Source: a virus | Reading direction: 5' to 3' (one strand) | Length of the DNA: 41,357 nucleotides | Virus record (IMG/VR): IMGVR_UViG_3300027746_000041 | Location: 1-41,357 of that record | Shown here: positions 5,182-14,530 of the stretch, piece by piece | Layout: each line of letters opens with the position of its first letter | Position numbering within the stretch: position 1 is the first letter of the stretch | Program-made: the position numbers and the translations under genes | Notes under the pieces: generated by a model | Database searches by the model: none | Seen by the model: the letters and a program-made list of their open reading frames with translations, nothing else | Told to the model about the DNA's origin: nothing

Positions 5182-6090
5182 ATGACTAGGTACGCACAGC
5201 GCACACTTATAGAGCAAGGTTCGGTTGCTAATTGGGGTAAGGCTGCACCTACTGGTATTGGTGTTGTTGGAGGTTATGGTGTTGCTACAGGTGGAACTCC
5301 CACAAGCATTTCTGTCAGTTCTACCGCATACACAATGTTGTCGTTTACTTCAAGCGCAACTTTGACGGTTACAACTGCTGGACTATTTGATGTGCTAATG
5401 GTTGGTGGTGGAGGAAGTGGTGGTGGCACTGGTGGTTCGGGAGGTGGAAGTGGTGGTGGTGCAGGTGGAATTGTAACTGCAACTATTTACTTAGCCGCAA
5501 CAACTTATTCTGTTTCTATTGGTGCAAAAGCAGTTTGGTCTGGTGGTGCTGGTGGTATAGCAGGTTCTAGTTCTATTGGTTCTACAACTATTGGTGCATT
5601 AGACGCTCCTATTGCGCTAGGTGGCAACGGATACTCAGGTGGCGCAACGGAGGCAGGGTCACTGCGAAATTGGGGCAGTTATCCTTCTGGCACATCTACT
5701 ATCACAACTACTGTGCCTTCTCAAGCAAACAATGGTGGAGCAGGTTCAGGTACAAACGGTGCAGGCGGAGGCGGTGGAGCAGCAGGAGCAGGAACGGCAG
5801 GTGTCGGTTCTGTTGGCGGTGCTGGTGGTGCTGGCTTTGATGCTTCTGCGTGGCGTGGTGAAGTTGCTTTGACAACAAGATATTCCGCTGGCGGTGGTGG
5901 TGGAGCATCAACCACTGGTGGTGCAGGCGGAGCAGGTGGAGGTGGGGCAGGTTCAGGGTCGGGTGCTGGAAGTGCTGCAGCCATTTCTGGAACAAGTGGT
6001 TACGGTTCAGGAGGTGGAGGTGCAGTCAATGCTATACCTGCTGGCGGAAATGGTGCAGATGGCATAGTTCTAATTAGGTTCAAGATATGA
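5182..6090 (+). CDS. Glycine-rich tail fibre / receptor-binding protein, 302 aa
   Basis: The N-terminal 75 residues are a beta-rich attachment-like segment. From about residue 76 to the end the protein is dominated by poly-Gly tracts (VGGGGSGGG and similar) interleaved with short beta motifs, ending with DGIVLIRFKI. This is the glycine-rich domain of phage fibres and receptor-binding tips, where polyglycine II sandwiches can form. It probably contacts the host surface. The gene starts two bases after the previous stop and overlaps the next gene as ATGA. Its repetitive DNA explains the long open frames on the opposite strand. Confidence 0.75.
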   Translation: MTRYAQRTLIEQGSVANWGKAAPTGIGVVGGYGVATGGTPTSISVSSTAYTMLSFTSSATLTVTTAGLFDVLMVGGGGSGGGTGGSGGGSGGGAGGIVTATIYLAATTYSVSIGAKAVWSGGAGGIAGSSSIGSTTIGALDAPIALGGNGYSGGATEAGSLRNWGSYPSGTSTITTTVPSQANNGGAGSGTNGAGGGGGAAGAGTAGVGSVGGAGGAGFDASAWRGEVALTTRYSAGGGGGASTTGGAGGAGGGGAGSGSGAGSAAAISGTSGYGSGGGGAVNAIPAGGNGADGIVLIRFKI

Positions 6091-6272
6091 AATACGCAGC
6101 AGAAATAAGCACAGGAACAGTTACGCAAGTGCTTGTTGGCGATTATATTTGGGCAAACAATAATCTTAACGGTGAGTGGACTGATTGCACAGGTAACAAC
6201 CAACCGACAGCGTGTATTGGTTACACTTGGAACGGCACAGATTTTGTTGCGCCAGTAGTTGAGCCAGAATAA
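6087..6272 (+). CDS. Small fibre-associated protein, 61 aa
   Basis: The protein starts MKYAAEISTGTVTQVLVGDY and ends with YTWNGTDFVAPVVEPE. Short proteins of this type, with a GYTWDGTNFV-like ending, occur as small accessory or C-terminal pieces of phage tail fibres. It overlaps the glycine-rich gene by ATGA and the next gene near its stop. A role as fibre tip or chaperone is inferred. Confidence 0.6.
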   Translation: MKYAAEISTGTVTQVLVGDYIWANNNLNGEWTDCTGNNQPTACIGYTWNGTDFVAPVVEPE

Positions 6273-6273
6273 T

Positions 6274-7677
6274 GTGGCTCGCACTTCTCGTTGGCTGATA
6301 TTTGCGCCAGTAGCAATCTTGGCGTTGTTTGCGCCGCAAGCCAACGCTGAACCAATAGCGGGGCTACAGACTACTTACTACACGATTGACTCTGTACCTC
6401 CCACACGGTCAGAACACATCTATACCGTTTGCGGTAGTGAAGTGGAAAACAACATCAACCGTTCCTACAACGGTGAACCGTTTGAAGACTGTACTGTTGA
6501 CTACTTCATGGTTCACATGACAGGGTTTATCGAGATACCGGAACATAACACTATTGAGTTTATGTATGCAACAGATGACGGTGGCATCATCAACATTGAT
6601 GGTAATGAGTGGGGTAATTGGAATGACCAGCATTGCTCGTGGATGTCATCAGGACAGATAGACATTAGTGCAGACAGCCATCCTTTGAATATTTGGATGT
6701 ACGAAGATGGCGGTTCGACGTGCATAATGCTTGCATGGAATATCAACAATCAGGGATGGTCAATGGTTCCTGATGAGGCGTTTACAACCACTTATACGGA
6801 GACAACAACCACAACATGGGAATCCACAACAACATCCACGACTACAACGACGACCACTTCTACTATTGCACCCTCTACGACTGTGCCTGTGGTAAACGTG
6901 TCAACTACTACGACACCTCAAATAATTTACATCCCGCAACCAGAACCGACAATGCCAGAACCGCCAGAAACGGTTCCTCTACCACAAATAGTTGAACCAG
7001 ACCCGCCAGAGATAGTGCCTGTGTTACCAGAGATTGAAACATTTCCACCAGAAACATTAGAACTACCTCCTGACACCTACCCTACTATTGAGCCACCGCA
7101 AACGCTACCGTTTGTCGGTGAACTGCCAGAACCACCTGACACAATTGAATTGCCACCAGACACAATGCCCGAGCCTCCTGCAACCCTGCCAATTGAGTTG
7201 ATTGCAGAACTGCCACCTGAACTAGTCCAAGCCTTAGAGGACGCTAGTGATGATGTGTCTTTGACCGATGAACAGTTTGCTACAGTGGTAGAAGCCATTG
7301 CAGATTTAACACCATCAGAGGCAGTAGCACTGATTGAGCAAATCCTTACTACCGCAGTAACACCAGAGCAGGCAACAGAACTGGCATCCAACCCAGATGT
7401 GCTTGCGGTTGTCACCTCAGAACAGGCAGAAGAAATCTTTGCCACTATTGATGTAACCGAATTAGATAACACTCAACTGGACGCTTTGGTTGAAGCGGTT
7501 CAATCTGCTCCCGTGAGCGTGCGTAAGGCGTTTGAAAAGACCATCAACGTATTTGATGATGGTTTAGGTGACTACGTACCAATTGGTTCTAATGTCCCCG
7601 TAGACACTCGCAGGACGCTTATAGCGGTTGCTGCTGGGGCAGCCACCATTGCAGCAGGGCAACGAAGGCAGAAGTAA
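6274..7677 (+). CDS. Secreted PA14-domain protein with Thr/Pro stalk, 467 aa
   Basis: From the GTG at 6274 the protein has a classical signal peptide (about residues 1-25, ending APQANA). A PA14-like carbohydrate-binding domain follows at about 30-170, with DDGG and IDG motifs and several cysteines. Next come a Thr-rich linker (about 172-215), a Pro/Glu-rich stalk (about 216-315) and a helical region. Near the C terminus is a hydrophobic stretch ending in RRQK. This is the layout of an actinobacterial surface protein, not of a normal cytoplasmic virion part. It may decorate the infected cell, bind glycans, or have been taken from a host. A TTG at 6259 would add five residues and place the signal less well. 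Confidence 0.75.
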   Translation: MARTSRWLIFAPVAILALFAPQANAEPIAGLQTTYYTIDSVPPTRSEHIYTVCGSEVENNINRSYNGEPFEDCTVDYFMVHMTGFIEIPEHNTIEFMYATDDGGIINIDGNEWGNWNDQHCSWMSSGQIDISADSHPLNIWMYEDGGSTCIMLAWNINNQGWSMVPDEAFTTTYTETTTTTWESTTTSTTTTTTTSTIAPSTTVPVVNVSTTTTPQIIYIPQPEPTMPEPPETVPLPQIVEPDPPEIVPVLPEIETFPPETLELPPDTYPTIEPPQTLPFVGELPEPPDTIELPPDTMPEPPATLPIELIAELPPELVQALEDASDDVSLTDEQFATVVEAIADLTPSEAVALIEQILTTAVTPEQATELASNPDVLAVVTSEQAEEIFATIDVTELDNTQLDALVEAVQSAPVSVRKAFEKTINVFDDGLGDYVPIGSNVPVDTRRTLIAVAAGAATIAAGQRRQK

Positions 7678-7694
7678 CAGCCAGCACTATAGGT

Positions 7695-7865
7695 GTGAAG
7701 AAAATATTCTCTGAAATCCATGGTTTGACCTGGACTCTAGCCGGCACTGGAATGGTGCTGATTACGTTGTCAGGTTCTACAAGGGTTTTTGGTATTCAAA
7801 TCACATTAGTAGCAATAGCCATTCACCTACTCGGTGCTATCTTTGGAGATACCAGTGAAAAATAA
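7695..7865 (+). CDS. Small two-span membrane protein, holin-like, 56 aa (GTG start)
   Basis: GTG at 7695 opens a 56-residue frame beginning MKKIFSEIHGLTW. Two hydrophobic segments (about residues 11-27 and 31-51) are joined by a short turn, and the ends are charged. This is the profile of a small class II holin or antiholin. It overlaps the next gene, which also encodes a small membrane protein, so the two may be a holin/antiholin pair. The ribosome binding site is weak. Confidence 0.6.
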   Translation: MKKIFSEIHGLTWTLAGTGMVLITLSGSTRVFGIQITLVAIAIHLLGAIFGDTSEK

Positions 7866-8109
7866 TAATCAGTCAGTTGACCAGACCGCCAAGGGTGGTG
7901 TTTTGGGTATTGTTGTGTACTTGTGCGTGAAGTACAATGTTGATGCTGCTTTGACAGCAATGGCAATGCCATTGGTGGCTGCAGGATTGTCATGGGCTTC
8001 GACAAAGATTGGCGACCCAACTGTTGCATCGTTCATTGGTTCTAAGACATCACAGGGCAAGCCATTGACTGTCAAGAAGGCTGCTAAGAAAAAGGTTGTA
8101 GTAAAATAA
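7855..8109 (+). CDS. Putative holin, 84 aa (GTG start)
   Basis: GTG at 7855 follows GGAG with good spacing; a frame from 7834 is open but lacks a site. The protein has two hydrophobic segments (about residues 14-25 and 31-50, DAALTAMAMPLVAAGLSWAS) and a Lys-rich C-terminal tail (VKKAAKKKVVVK). This matches small phage holins that form inner-membrane pores at lysis. The endolysins lie elsewhere (30067 and 35786), so the lysis genes are scattered. The call rests on topology and context. Confidence 0.6.
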   Translation: MKNNNQSVDQTAKGGVLGIVVYLCVKYNVDAALTAMAMPLVAAGLSWASTKIGDPTVASFIGSKTSQGKPLTVKKAAKKKVVVK

Positions 8110-8387
8110 TGGCTGTTAAAAAAGCAGTTAAAAAAAATGATGCTGAGGATAAACGCAAAATTGCCGTTTATTCAGATAAACGCAAAATTGCTGAAAAAAA
8201 AGGTAAGCAAGCAAAAAAAACACAACGCAACATGGATGCCATTCGTGCTGGCGGTCAAGTGCAAAATAGGTCACGTTATTATGAAGGCATAGATGAAAAA
8301 GGTGGGTATTCTGCTCTTCAAGTGGGTAATCAATATTTTGGTGAAACCAAAAAGAAAACCAAAAGACCTACTGTCAAAAAGAAATAA
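8109..8387 (+). CDS. Hypothetical Lys-rich protein, 92 aa
   Basis: Very basic along its whole length (AVKKAVKK, KKGKQAKKTQR, KPTVKKK). I recognise no domain. The ATG shares a base with the holin stop (TAATG), and the gene ends directly before the large terminase ATG. A DNA-associated role would fit the charge and place but is speculative. Confidence 0.65.
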   Translation: MAVKKAVKKNDAEDKRKIAVYSDKRKIAEKKGKQAKKTQRNMDAIRAGGQVQNRSRYYEGIDEKGGYSALQVGNQYFGETKKKTKRPTVKKK

Positions 8388-9974
8388 ATGGAACTGACCG
8401 ACCTTCTCAATGAGAAGGAATGGCGCAAGTGTAAAGGTCCAGAGAATGCAACTACCGAGGAACTGGTGGCTGCGTTCTCCCATTTCTGCTCTAACTATTG
8501 GCACATCAGACATCCTGAGCGTGGTCGTATCAAGTTTGAAATGCGTGAAGCACAAATTGAAACTGTGCAATGTTGGATTGAAGACCGATACACAATTGTG
8601 TTAAAGGCTCGTCAAATTGGATTTTCTACTTTGGCAGCCACATTTACTTTTTGGGAACAATTCTTTTGGCCCGACCGATTTACCGTAATGCTTTCACGCA
8701 CCGAGCGTGAAGCAGCCAAGTTGCTACAGAAAACTAAATACGGTTACAAAATGATGCCTGCGTGGATTCGCCAGCGTGGACCCGACCTACTGTCTGACAA
8801 TCAATTAAAAATGGTGTTCTCTAATGATTCCTCAATTGAGTCACTACCTTCTGGCAATGACCCTGCTCGTGGAGAATCCGTATATCGAGTGTTCATTGAC
8901 GAGATGGCGTTTATCCCTAATGCTGCTGAAGCATGGGCATCCATTGAGCCAATTGCCGATGTTGGTGGACGCGTGAACTGTCTTAGCACAGCCAACGGTG
9001 AAGGCAACATATTTCACGAATTGTGGGTTGGTTCACAAACTGGTAATAACCGTTTTACTGGAATCTTTTTCCCTTGGTCTGCTGGAGACCGTGACCAAGC
9101 ATGGTATGACGCCAAGAAGGCAGATTTGCCTGATTGGCAATTGGCACAGGAATATCCGGATGACCCAGAAGAAGCGTTTATTCGTTCTGGTCGTCCAGTG
9201 TTTGACCTTGAATCAATTAGACAAATTGAACCTGTTGAACCAGACCGTGGATATTTAAAACATGGTTCTGGAAAAAATGTTTACACATTTTTGAAAAACG
9301 GTGGAGAATTTGCTATTTGGGAATACCCCGACAAATATGAATCTTATGTTGTTGGTGCAGACGTTGCGGAGGGTTTGGGTCACGGAGACTACAGTTCTGC
9401 CCATGTTCTTTCTGCAAGCACGGGAATGATTGTTGCTCATTGGCATGGACACATTGACCCAGATATTTTTGGCGAAGACACCCTGTACGCTATTGGAAAA
9501 TTTTACAATAATGCTCTTATTGGTGTTGAGTCAAACAACCATGGTCTAACAACTTTAAAAGGGTTGCAAAGGGCTGGATATAAAAATATTTTTAGACAGA
9601 GAAAGTTGAATCAAATTAGCCCACAAATTAGTGAAACTTTGGGTTGGAGAACAACTGCTGTTTCAAAGCCCCTTGCCATTGACGAGTTAAATGCGGCAAT
9701 TAGAGACATGTCAATACTTTTGTACGATTTTAAAACAATTGCCGAATTAAGAACATTTGTGCGTGAATCTAATGGGAAAATGCATGGTTCCCCGCACGAT
9801 GACCGGGTAATGTCTTTGGCAATTACAAATCAAATGCTAAAGTATGTTTGGCTTCCAGAATACAGGCAACTAACGGCAGAAAAATTCAACACTCTTGGTT
9901 GGTGGGAAAAACATCTAATAAAGAAGAAAGAAGTCAAAGAAGTCATGATTGGTTCTTTGAATGTCAGAAAGTAA
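8388..9974 (+). CDS. terL: Terminase large subunit, 528 aa
   Basis: The two-domain packaging motor is plain. The ATPase domain has a Walker A-like LKARQIGFST (about 72-81), Walker B VFIDE (168-172) and the coupling motif STANGEG (200-206). The nuclease domain has the RNase H-like acidic residues in VGADVAEG (D325), IGVESNN (E381) and HDDRV (D471/D472). It translocates DNA into the prohead and cuts concatemers, acting at the portal. Length is normal. Circular permutation of the genome agrees with headful cutting. Confidence 0.96.
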   Translation: MELTDLLNEKEWRKCKGPENATTEELVAAFSHFCSNYWHIRHPERGRIKFEMREAQIETVQCWIEDRYTIVLKARQIGFSTLAATFTFWEQFFWPDRFTVMLSRTEREAAKLLQKTKYGYKMMPAWIRQRGPDLLSDNQLKMVFSNDSSIESLPSGNDPARGESVYRVFIDEMAFIPNAAEAWASIEPIADVGGRVNCLSTANGEGNIFHELWVGSQTGNNRFTGIFFPWSAGDRDQAWYDAKKADLPDWQLAQEYPDDPEEAFIRSGRPVFDLESIRQIEPVEPDRGYLKHGSGKNVYTFLKNGGEFAIWEYPDKYESYVVGADVAEGLGHGDYSSAHVLSASTGMIVAHWHGHIDPDIFGEDTLYAIGKFYNNALIGVESNNHGLTTLKGLQRAGYKNIFRQRKLNQISPQISETLGWRTTAVSKPLAIDELNAAIRDMSILLYDFKTIAELRTFVRESNGKMHGSPHDDRVMSLAITNQMLKYVWLPEYRQLTAEKFNTLGWWEKHLIKKKEVKEVMIGSLNVRK

Positions 9975-9992
9975 CAGATTGGTCTTATAGTT

Positions 9993-10220
9993 ATGCAAGA
10001 ATTTCGCTGTTTAGATTGTTTGGCAACCTTTGTAGAGGCAGAACTCCCTCGTAGGGGTTCTATTTGTTTTAAATGCCATATTAAGGGTATTAAGTGGGGT
10101 TTCACTTACGGTAAAGAAGACTTCCACGGACCAACGGTCGTGGAACGTCAGCGTGAGCAGATGCGACAAGCAGAATCTGCAGGTATAAAGGCTGAACCAG
10201 TCGGGCAACGGTGGGTGTGA
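9993..10220 (+). CDS. Zinc-ribbon protein, 75 aa
   Basis: Cysteines at 6, 9, 25 and 28 (FRCLDC and ICFKC) form a zinc ribbon, followed by a charged helical tail. Small proteins of this sort are frequent between terminase and portal in actinophage-like genomes. The role is unknown. It ends just before the GTG of the next gene. Confidence 0.7.
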   Translation: MQEFRCLDCLATFVEAELPRRGSICFKCHIKGIKWGFTYGKEDFHGPTVVERQREQMRQAESAGIKAEPVGQRWV

Positions 10221-10221
10221 C

Positions 10222-10437
10222 GTGGAACCAATCTGGGTTCCCATTGTCGTCGCAATCCTCATGGGACCAGTTGTCGTCGTATTACAACGACTCCGAAGAG
10301 AGAATACCGACCAGCATGAAGAGGGACGCATTCTATTACGGGTCATTGGTAATAAAGTGGACAAAGTTGCTAGCAAAATTGATGGGCATATTGGTTGGCA
10401 TGATGGTGTTAAAGACAGTGTTAAGAAAGAGGACTAA
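10222..10437 (+). CDS. Small N-terminally anchored membrane protein, 71 aa (GTG start)
   Basis: The protein begins MEPIWVPIVVAILMGPVVVV, one membrane span at about residues 5-21. A basic juxtamembrane LQRLRREN and a hydrophilic helix follow. Similar one-span proteins occur between terminase and portal in actinophages. A role in lysis or at the membrane is possible. Its stop overlaps the portal ATG (TAATG). Confidence 0.65.
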   Translation: MEPIWVPIVVAILMGPVVVVLQRLRRENTDQHEEGRILLRVIGNKVDKVASKIDGHIGWHDGVKDSVKKED

Positions 10438-12242
10438 TGGCTAGGGTATCAAATTCAGACATTCTTACAAAGTATCGTTCAAAAATTGAACAATCTGAGC
10501 GTTGGAGAAAACAAGAACAATACGATGAATGCTGGACAAGAATGGTTGACCTATATCGAGGAAAACATTATTCTTCAGAGTCTAAAGAAGACCGTCTTTT
10601 AGTAAACATTGCTTTTGCAACAATTAACGTTGTTGGACCATCTGTCTCAATTAACTATCCAAAAATTAGTGTTAACGCACGAAAATTTGAAGATGCCGAC
10701 AGGGCTGTATTAACAGAAACAATTGTGAACTATTGGTGGAGGCATTACGACTGTCAAACACAATTTCGTTCTGCTGTAAAAGATTTTTTAATTGTTGGTC
10801 ATGGATGGCTTAAAAGCGGTTATCGCTTTGTTGAACAAGAAGCAGAAACTTCTGCCGTTCCAACTTTTGATTCTTTTGACGAACTTGCAGAAACAACACC
10901 AGAATCTGCTGCCGAATCTGAATTAATTATTAAAGAAGACAGACCATTTATTGAACGAATTTCTCCACACGACATTTTTGTTGACCCAGATGCTACGCAA
11001 ATGGGTCACATTAAATGGATTGCCCAAAGAAACAAAAGACTTCTTATGGACGTCAAAAAAGACAAACGCTACAATGTCTCCGCAAGAAATGATGCCCAAC
11101 CATCACATTATTCCAAATATGGCATGGATGCCGATAGACCAAAACATGCCATGGACGAAGACAACTCGTATGTTGAAGTTTGGGAGTTTTACGATATTGA
11201 CAAAGACACAATGTCTATATTTTGTAACGGTTCTGACAAGTTTCTTGTTAATCCAGTAAAAATACCTTTTTCTTTTGGTCACCCATTCATAATGTTGAGG
11301 AACTACGACATTCCAGAACACTTTTATCCAATGGGTGAACTAGAAGCCATTGAGCCTCTGCAAATGGAATTGAATCAAACCCGTACACAAATGATGAACC
11401 ATCGTAAACGGTTCTCACGCAAATGGCTGTACAAAGAGTCAGCATTTGATGCTGACGGTAGGTCTGCTCTCGAGTCAGACGAAGACAACATTATGGTTCC
11501 AGTTATTTCTGATGAGAACATAAATAGCATTGTTGGACCAATGCCAGCAATCATTAGTCCACCAGAGTTTTACAATCAGTCTGAACTTATTTCAAGCGAC
11601 ATTGACCGTGTGTCTGGTGTTTCTGAATACATGCGTGGTGCTTTGCCGGAAATTCGTCGCACAGCAACAGAAGCGGGCATTATTCAAGATAATGCCAATG
11701 CTCGTGCCTCGGAAAAATTGGCAATTATTGAGCGAGGAATTGCCGAGTGTGCAAGGCGTTTGATAATGGTTGCACAACAGTACCTGACCGGTGAGCAGGC
11801 TGTTAGGGTCGCTGGAACTGAAGCCGAACCAATGTGGCTTGAATTTGACAGAGACTACATTCAGGGTGAGTTTGACTTTGAGGTAGAAGGTGGTTCTACT
11901 GCCCCTGTTAACGAATCATTTAAGCGTCAAATGGCAATGCAGGTTGTTGAGGCTATGGCTCCATTTGCTAGTGCTGGAATTATTGACATGGGAAAACTTG
12001 CCGCATATGTTTTGCAAAATGGTTTTGGAATCCGTTCATCTGCTTCCTTTATTATTCAACCGCAGATGCCAGCCCAACAAACCACCCCACAGGGAATACC
12101 ACAGCCAGTTGATGGAGAAGTTCCTCAACAAGAAGTTCCACAAGGAGGCATGCCTCAGGATGGTCAAAATATTCCGCCAGAAATAATGCAAGCATTAATG
12201 GCAGAATCTCAGGGTGGCGGTGGAATGCCACCAGGAATGTAA
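10437..12242 (+). CDS. Portal protein, 601 aa
   Basis: The protein forms the dodecameric ring through which DNA enters and leaves the head. Length, position right after the terminase and before the scaffold, and sequence features match P22-like portals. These include an N-terminal charged helix, the segment RVSGVSEYMRGALPEIRRTATEAG near residues 400-420 in the core, and a long helical C-terminal part ending in a Gln/Pro-rich tail. The C-terminal tail of about 60 residues is low complexity (QQEVPQGGMPQDGQ). Confidence 0.9.
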   Translation: MARVSNSDILTKYRSKIEQSERWRKQEQYDECWTRMVDLYRGKHYSSESKEDRLLVNIAFATINVVGPSVSINYPKISVNARKFEDADRAVLTETIVNYWWRHYDCQTQFRSAVKDFLIVGHGWLKSGYRFVEQEAETSAVPTFDSFDELAETTPESAAESELIIKEDRPFIERISPHDIFVDPDATQMGHIKWIAQRNKRLLMDVKKDKRYNVSARNDAQPSHYSKYGMDADRPKHAMDEDNSYVEVWEFYDIDKDTMSIFCNGSDKFLVNPVKIPFSFGHPFIMLRNYDIPEHFYPMGELEAIEPLQMELNQTRTQMMNHRKRFSRKWLYKESAFDADGRSALESDEDNIMVPVISDENINSIVGPMPAIISPPEFYNQSELISSDIDRVSGVSEYMRGALPEIRRTATEAGIIQDNANARASEKLAIIERGIAECARRLIMVAQQYLTGEQAVRVAGTEAEPMWLEFDRDYIQGEFDFEVEGGSTAPVNESFKRQMAMQVVEAMAPFASAGIIDMGKLAAYVLQNGFGIRSSASFIIQPQMPAQQTTPQGIPQPVDGEVPQQEVPQGGMPQDGQNIPPEIMQALMAESQGGGGMPPGM

Positions 12243-12284
12243 CGATAAATCCATAACTATAGAGCAACCCCTTGAAAGGACTCC

Positions 12285-13073
12285 ATGAGTGAAGTAGTAA
12301 GCAATGAATTAATTGACGAAGTTATCCCCGAGGCAGGAACCGAAGGACAAATAGCGGAAGCAATTGAAGAAATTGAGAGCCTAAGTGAGCAGGAGATTGA
12401 ACTTCTTCCTGTTGATGAGTATGGCGACAAATATGTCGCCGTTCAGGTCAATGGTGAGGAAGTAAGAGTTCCACTTAAAGAGGCGCTCGCTGGATACCAG
12501 CGTCAAGCGGATTATACCCGCAAGACACAGGAATTGAGCGACATGAAGCGACAGGTTCATTTCGGTTCTGCATTGCAAGAAGCATTGCAAAATAATCCGG
12601 GAAAAACTTTGGAATTGCTTTCAGAGCATTATGGAATCAAGAATGAGGGCATCGTTGACGATGACTATTATGTTGACCCAGTTGAAAAGCAATACAGGAA
12701 TCTCGAACAACGGATACAGGCTTTTGAGCAAGATAAAGCAATGAGCGAACTAGAACGAACTGTAGAGTCACTTCAAAAAAGGTACGGAGACGATTTTGAT
12801 GCAAATGAAATTGTAGCAAAGGCAATTGCCACTGGTACAACTGATTTGGAAAGCGTTTACAAGCAAGTTGCATTTGACAGGGTGTATGAATCATCAAAGG
12901 AGGCTCGTCAGTTCAAGGAAAAATTGACTAGCGAGCAAAAAGTGATGACAGCAGCAAAACGTCAGGTGGGAGTTGTAAGTGGCGGAACCAATTCAACTAG
13001 CGCCTCTGTAACCACAAAACCAATTACATCATTGCGAGATGCATATGAGGCTGCAAAGCGTCAACATGCGTAA
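12285..13073 (+). CDS. Scaffolding protein, 262 aa
   Basis: A Glu-rich, helical and coiled-coil protein directly between portal and capsid, the usual place of the scaffold. It has a very acidic N terminus, a central coiled coil (EKQYRNLEQRIQAFEQDKA) and a basic C terminus (SLRDAYEAAKRQHA) that would contact the capsid. It shapes the prohead and then leaves. GAAAGGA lies before the ATG. No protease domain is visible. Confidence 0.75.
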   Translation: MSEVVSNELIDEVIPEAGTEGQIAEAIEEIESLSEQEIELLPVDEYGDKYVAVQVNGEEVRVPLKEALAGYQRQADYTRKTQELSDMKRQVHFGSALQEALQNNPGKTLELLSEHYGIKNEGIVDDDYYVDPVEKQYRNLEQRIQAFEQDKAMSELERTVESLQKRYGDDFDANEIVAKAIATGTTDLESVYKQVAFDRVYESSKEARQFKEKLTSEQKVMTAAKRQVGVVSGGTNSTSASVTTKPITSLRDAYEAAKRQHA

Positions 13074-13097
13074 CGCTTAACTTAAGGAGACAAGAAT

Positions 13098-14036
13098 ATG
13101 GTCGCTGCAAACAGCAACTTTGATAATCTATTAACAACAACTCTTGCGAATTACCGCAAGACTCTGACGGACAACGTGTTCACTGCACGTCCGTTGACCT
13201 ACACCCTTATGGAAAAGGGCCGCATTCGTATGCTTAATGGCGGTACGAAAATTGTTGAGCCACTCATCTACGGACTCAACGACACTGTTGGTTCGTACTC
13301 GGGTTACGACTCACTGGCACTTACTCCACAAGAAGGCATCTCTGCTGCAGAATTTGAATGGCGTCAATACGCTGCTTCGATTTCAATTAGCGGTATTGAA
13401 GAAGCCAAGAACAACGGAGACCAGGAAATCATCAACTTGTTGGAAGCAAAAATCATGCAGGCTGAAGAGTCCATGCGTGAAGGTTTTAACACGATGTTCT
13501 TCGGTGACGGAACTGGCAACAGTTCAAAGAACTGGAACGGTCTTGGCAACTTGATTGAGTCCGGTAACACTGTTGGTGGTATTGACTCAAGCACTTACAC
13601 ATGGTGGAAGTCATACGAAGAAAACACTGCAACTGCTTTGACTCTTGCTCAAATGGCAACTGCGTACAATACGGTTTCGGTTGGTAATGACCACCCAGAC
13701 ACACTGTTGACAACTCAGACTCTGTTTGAGAAGTACGAAGCATTGCTTCAACCACAACTCCGTTACACGGACACCAAGACTGCAGATGCTGGATTCCAGA
13801 ACCTGTTGTTCAAGGCTGCTCCTGTAATGTACGACACTGGTTGCACGGCAGGAACGTTCTTCTTCCTAAACAGCAAGTACCTAACTTTGGTTGGTCACTC
13901 TGACAAGTGGTTCTCACAGACCGCATTCATTTCGCCAGAAGACACAGATGCACGCTATGCGCTCATCATGTGTTACGGCAACTTGACAGTACGTAACCGT
14001 GCCAAGCAAGGCAAACTGACCGCTAAGACAGCCTAA
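13098..14036 (+). CDS. Major capsid protein, 312 aa
   Basis: The first gene after the scaffold, with a strong AAGGAG site. It has typical features of an HK97-fold capsid protein: an N-terminal arm, IVEPLIYGLN near residue 55 before the E-loop region, and a helical spine with EAKIMQAEESMREGFNTMFF. Codons here are cleaner and less A/T-biased than in neighbouring genes, as expected for a highly expressed gene. There is no N-terminal delta domain, which agrees with a separate scaffold. Confidence 0.85.
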   Translation: MVAANSNFDNLLTTTLANYRKTLTDNVFTARPLTYTLMEKGRIRMLNGGTKIVEPLIYGLNDTVGSYSGYDSLALTPQEGISAAEFEWRQYAASISISGIEEAKNNGDQEIINLLEAKIMQAEESMREGFNTMFFGDGTGNSSKNWNGLGNLIESGNTVGGIDSSTYTWWKSYEENTATALTLAQMATAYNTVSVGNDHPDTLLTTQTLFEKYEALLQPQLRYTDTKTADAGFQNLLFKAAPVMYDTGCTAGTFFFLNSKYLTLVGHSDKWFSQTAFISPEDTDARYALIMCYGNLTVRNRAKQGKLTAKTA

Positions 14037-14067
14037 GTTCAACAACTAGAAATCAAGGAGAAATATT

Positions 14068-14490
14068 ATGCCACTATTAGCAAATGACACACAGGGTGCT
14101 CTCACACGCAAGCGTGTAGAGACATGGGCATCAAAAGTAGAGAAGGCAACTATTGTTGCCGCTACTGATGCAGCAACTGTTCAAACAGCATCTGACTTGG
14201 CTGGTGCCGGTCAGGTTGTTTACACCATGACACCAACAGCAAACCGTACCCTCACTACGCCAACTGGCGCATTGTTGGGTGCAGCATTCACAGATGAAGC
14301 AGTAGGCTCGAGTTTTGAGTTCACTGTTGTTAACGTTGCAGCGGCAACTTACACAATTACTGTGACTGCAGCGGCTTCGGGTGTAACACTTGTTGGTGCA
14401 GCAGCAACCTTTGCGGTTGCAGCAGCATCATCGGCATCGTATGTTGCGGTTTTCACTGCAGCAAACACGGTGTCAATTTACCGTAAGTAA
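14068..14490 (+). CDS. Head decoration-like protein, 140 aa
   Basis: After a short charged N terminus (LLANDTQGALTRKRVETW) the protein is an Ala/Thr/Val-rich beta domain. It follows the capsid gene, has an AAGGAGAAA site, and is closed by a strong hairpin terminator, so capsid and this protein probably share a high-level transcript. A decoration or head-fibre role is inferred from position and composition. Confidence 0.65.
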   Translation: MPLLANDTQGALTRKRVETWASKVEKATIVAATDAATVQTASDLAGAGQVVYTMTPTANRTLTTPTGALLGAAFTDEAVGSSFEFTVVNVAAATYTITVTAAASGVTLVGAAATFAVAAASSASYVAVFTAANTVSIYRK

Positions 14491-14502
14491 GTAATCTGAT
14501 TC

Positions 14503-14530
14503 GGGGGGTGGAAGCCACATTCCACTCCCC
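14503..14530 (+). terminator. Hairpin terminator after the capsid genes
   Basis: The arms 14503-14513 and 14520-14530 form an 11-bp GC-rich stem with one G-T wobble around the loop GCCACA. It starts about a dozen bases after the stop at 14490. Only a weak T-rich tail follows. It probably ends or attenuates the capsid transcript, or protects its 3' end. Confidence 0.7.

Noticed and set aside
5708-5995. Leftward open frames opposite the glycine-rich fibre gene (His/Gln/Pro-rich)
   Set aside because: They are produced by the repetitive GGT/GGA codons of the fibre gene, have low-complexity products and no ribosome site.
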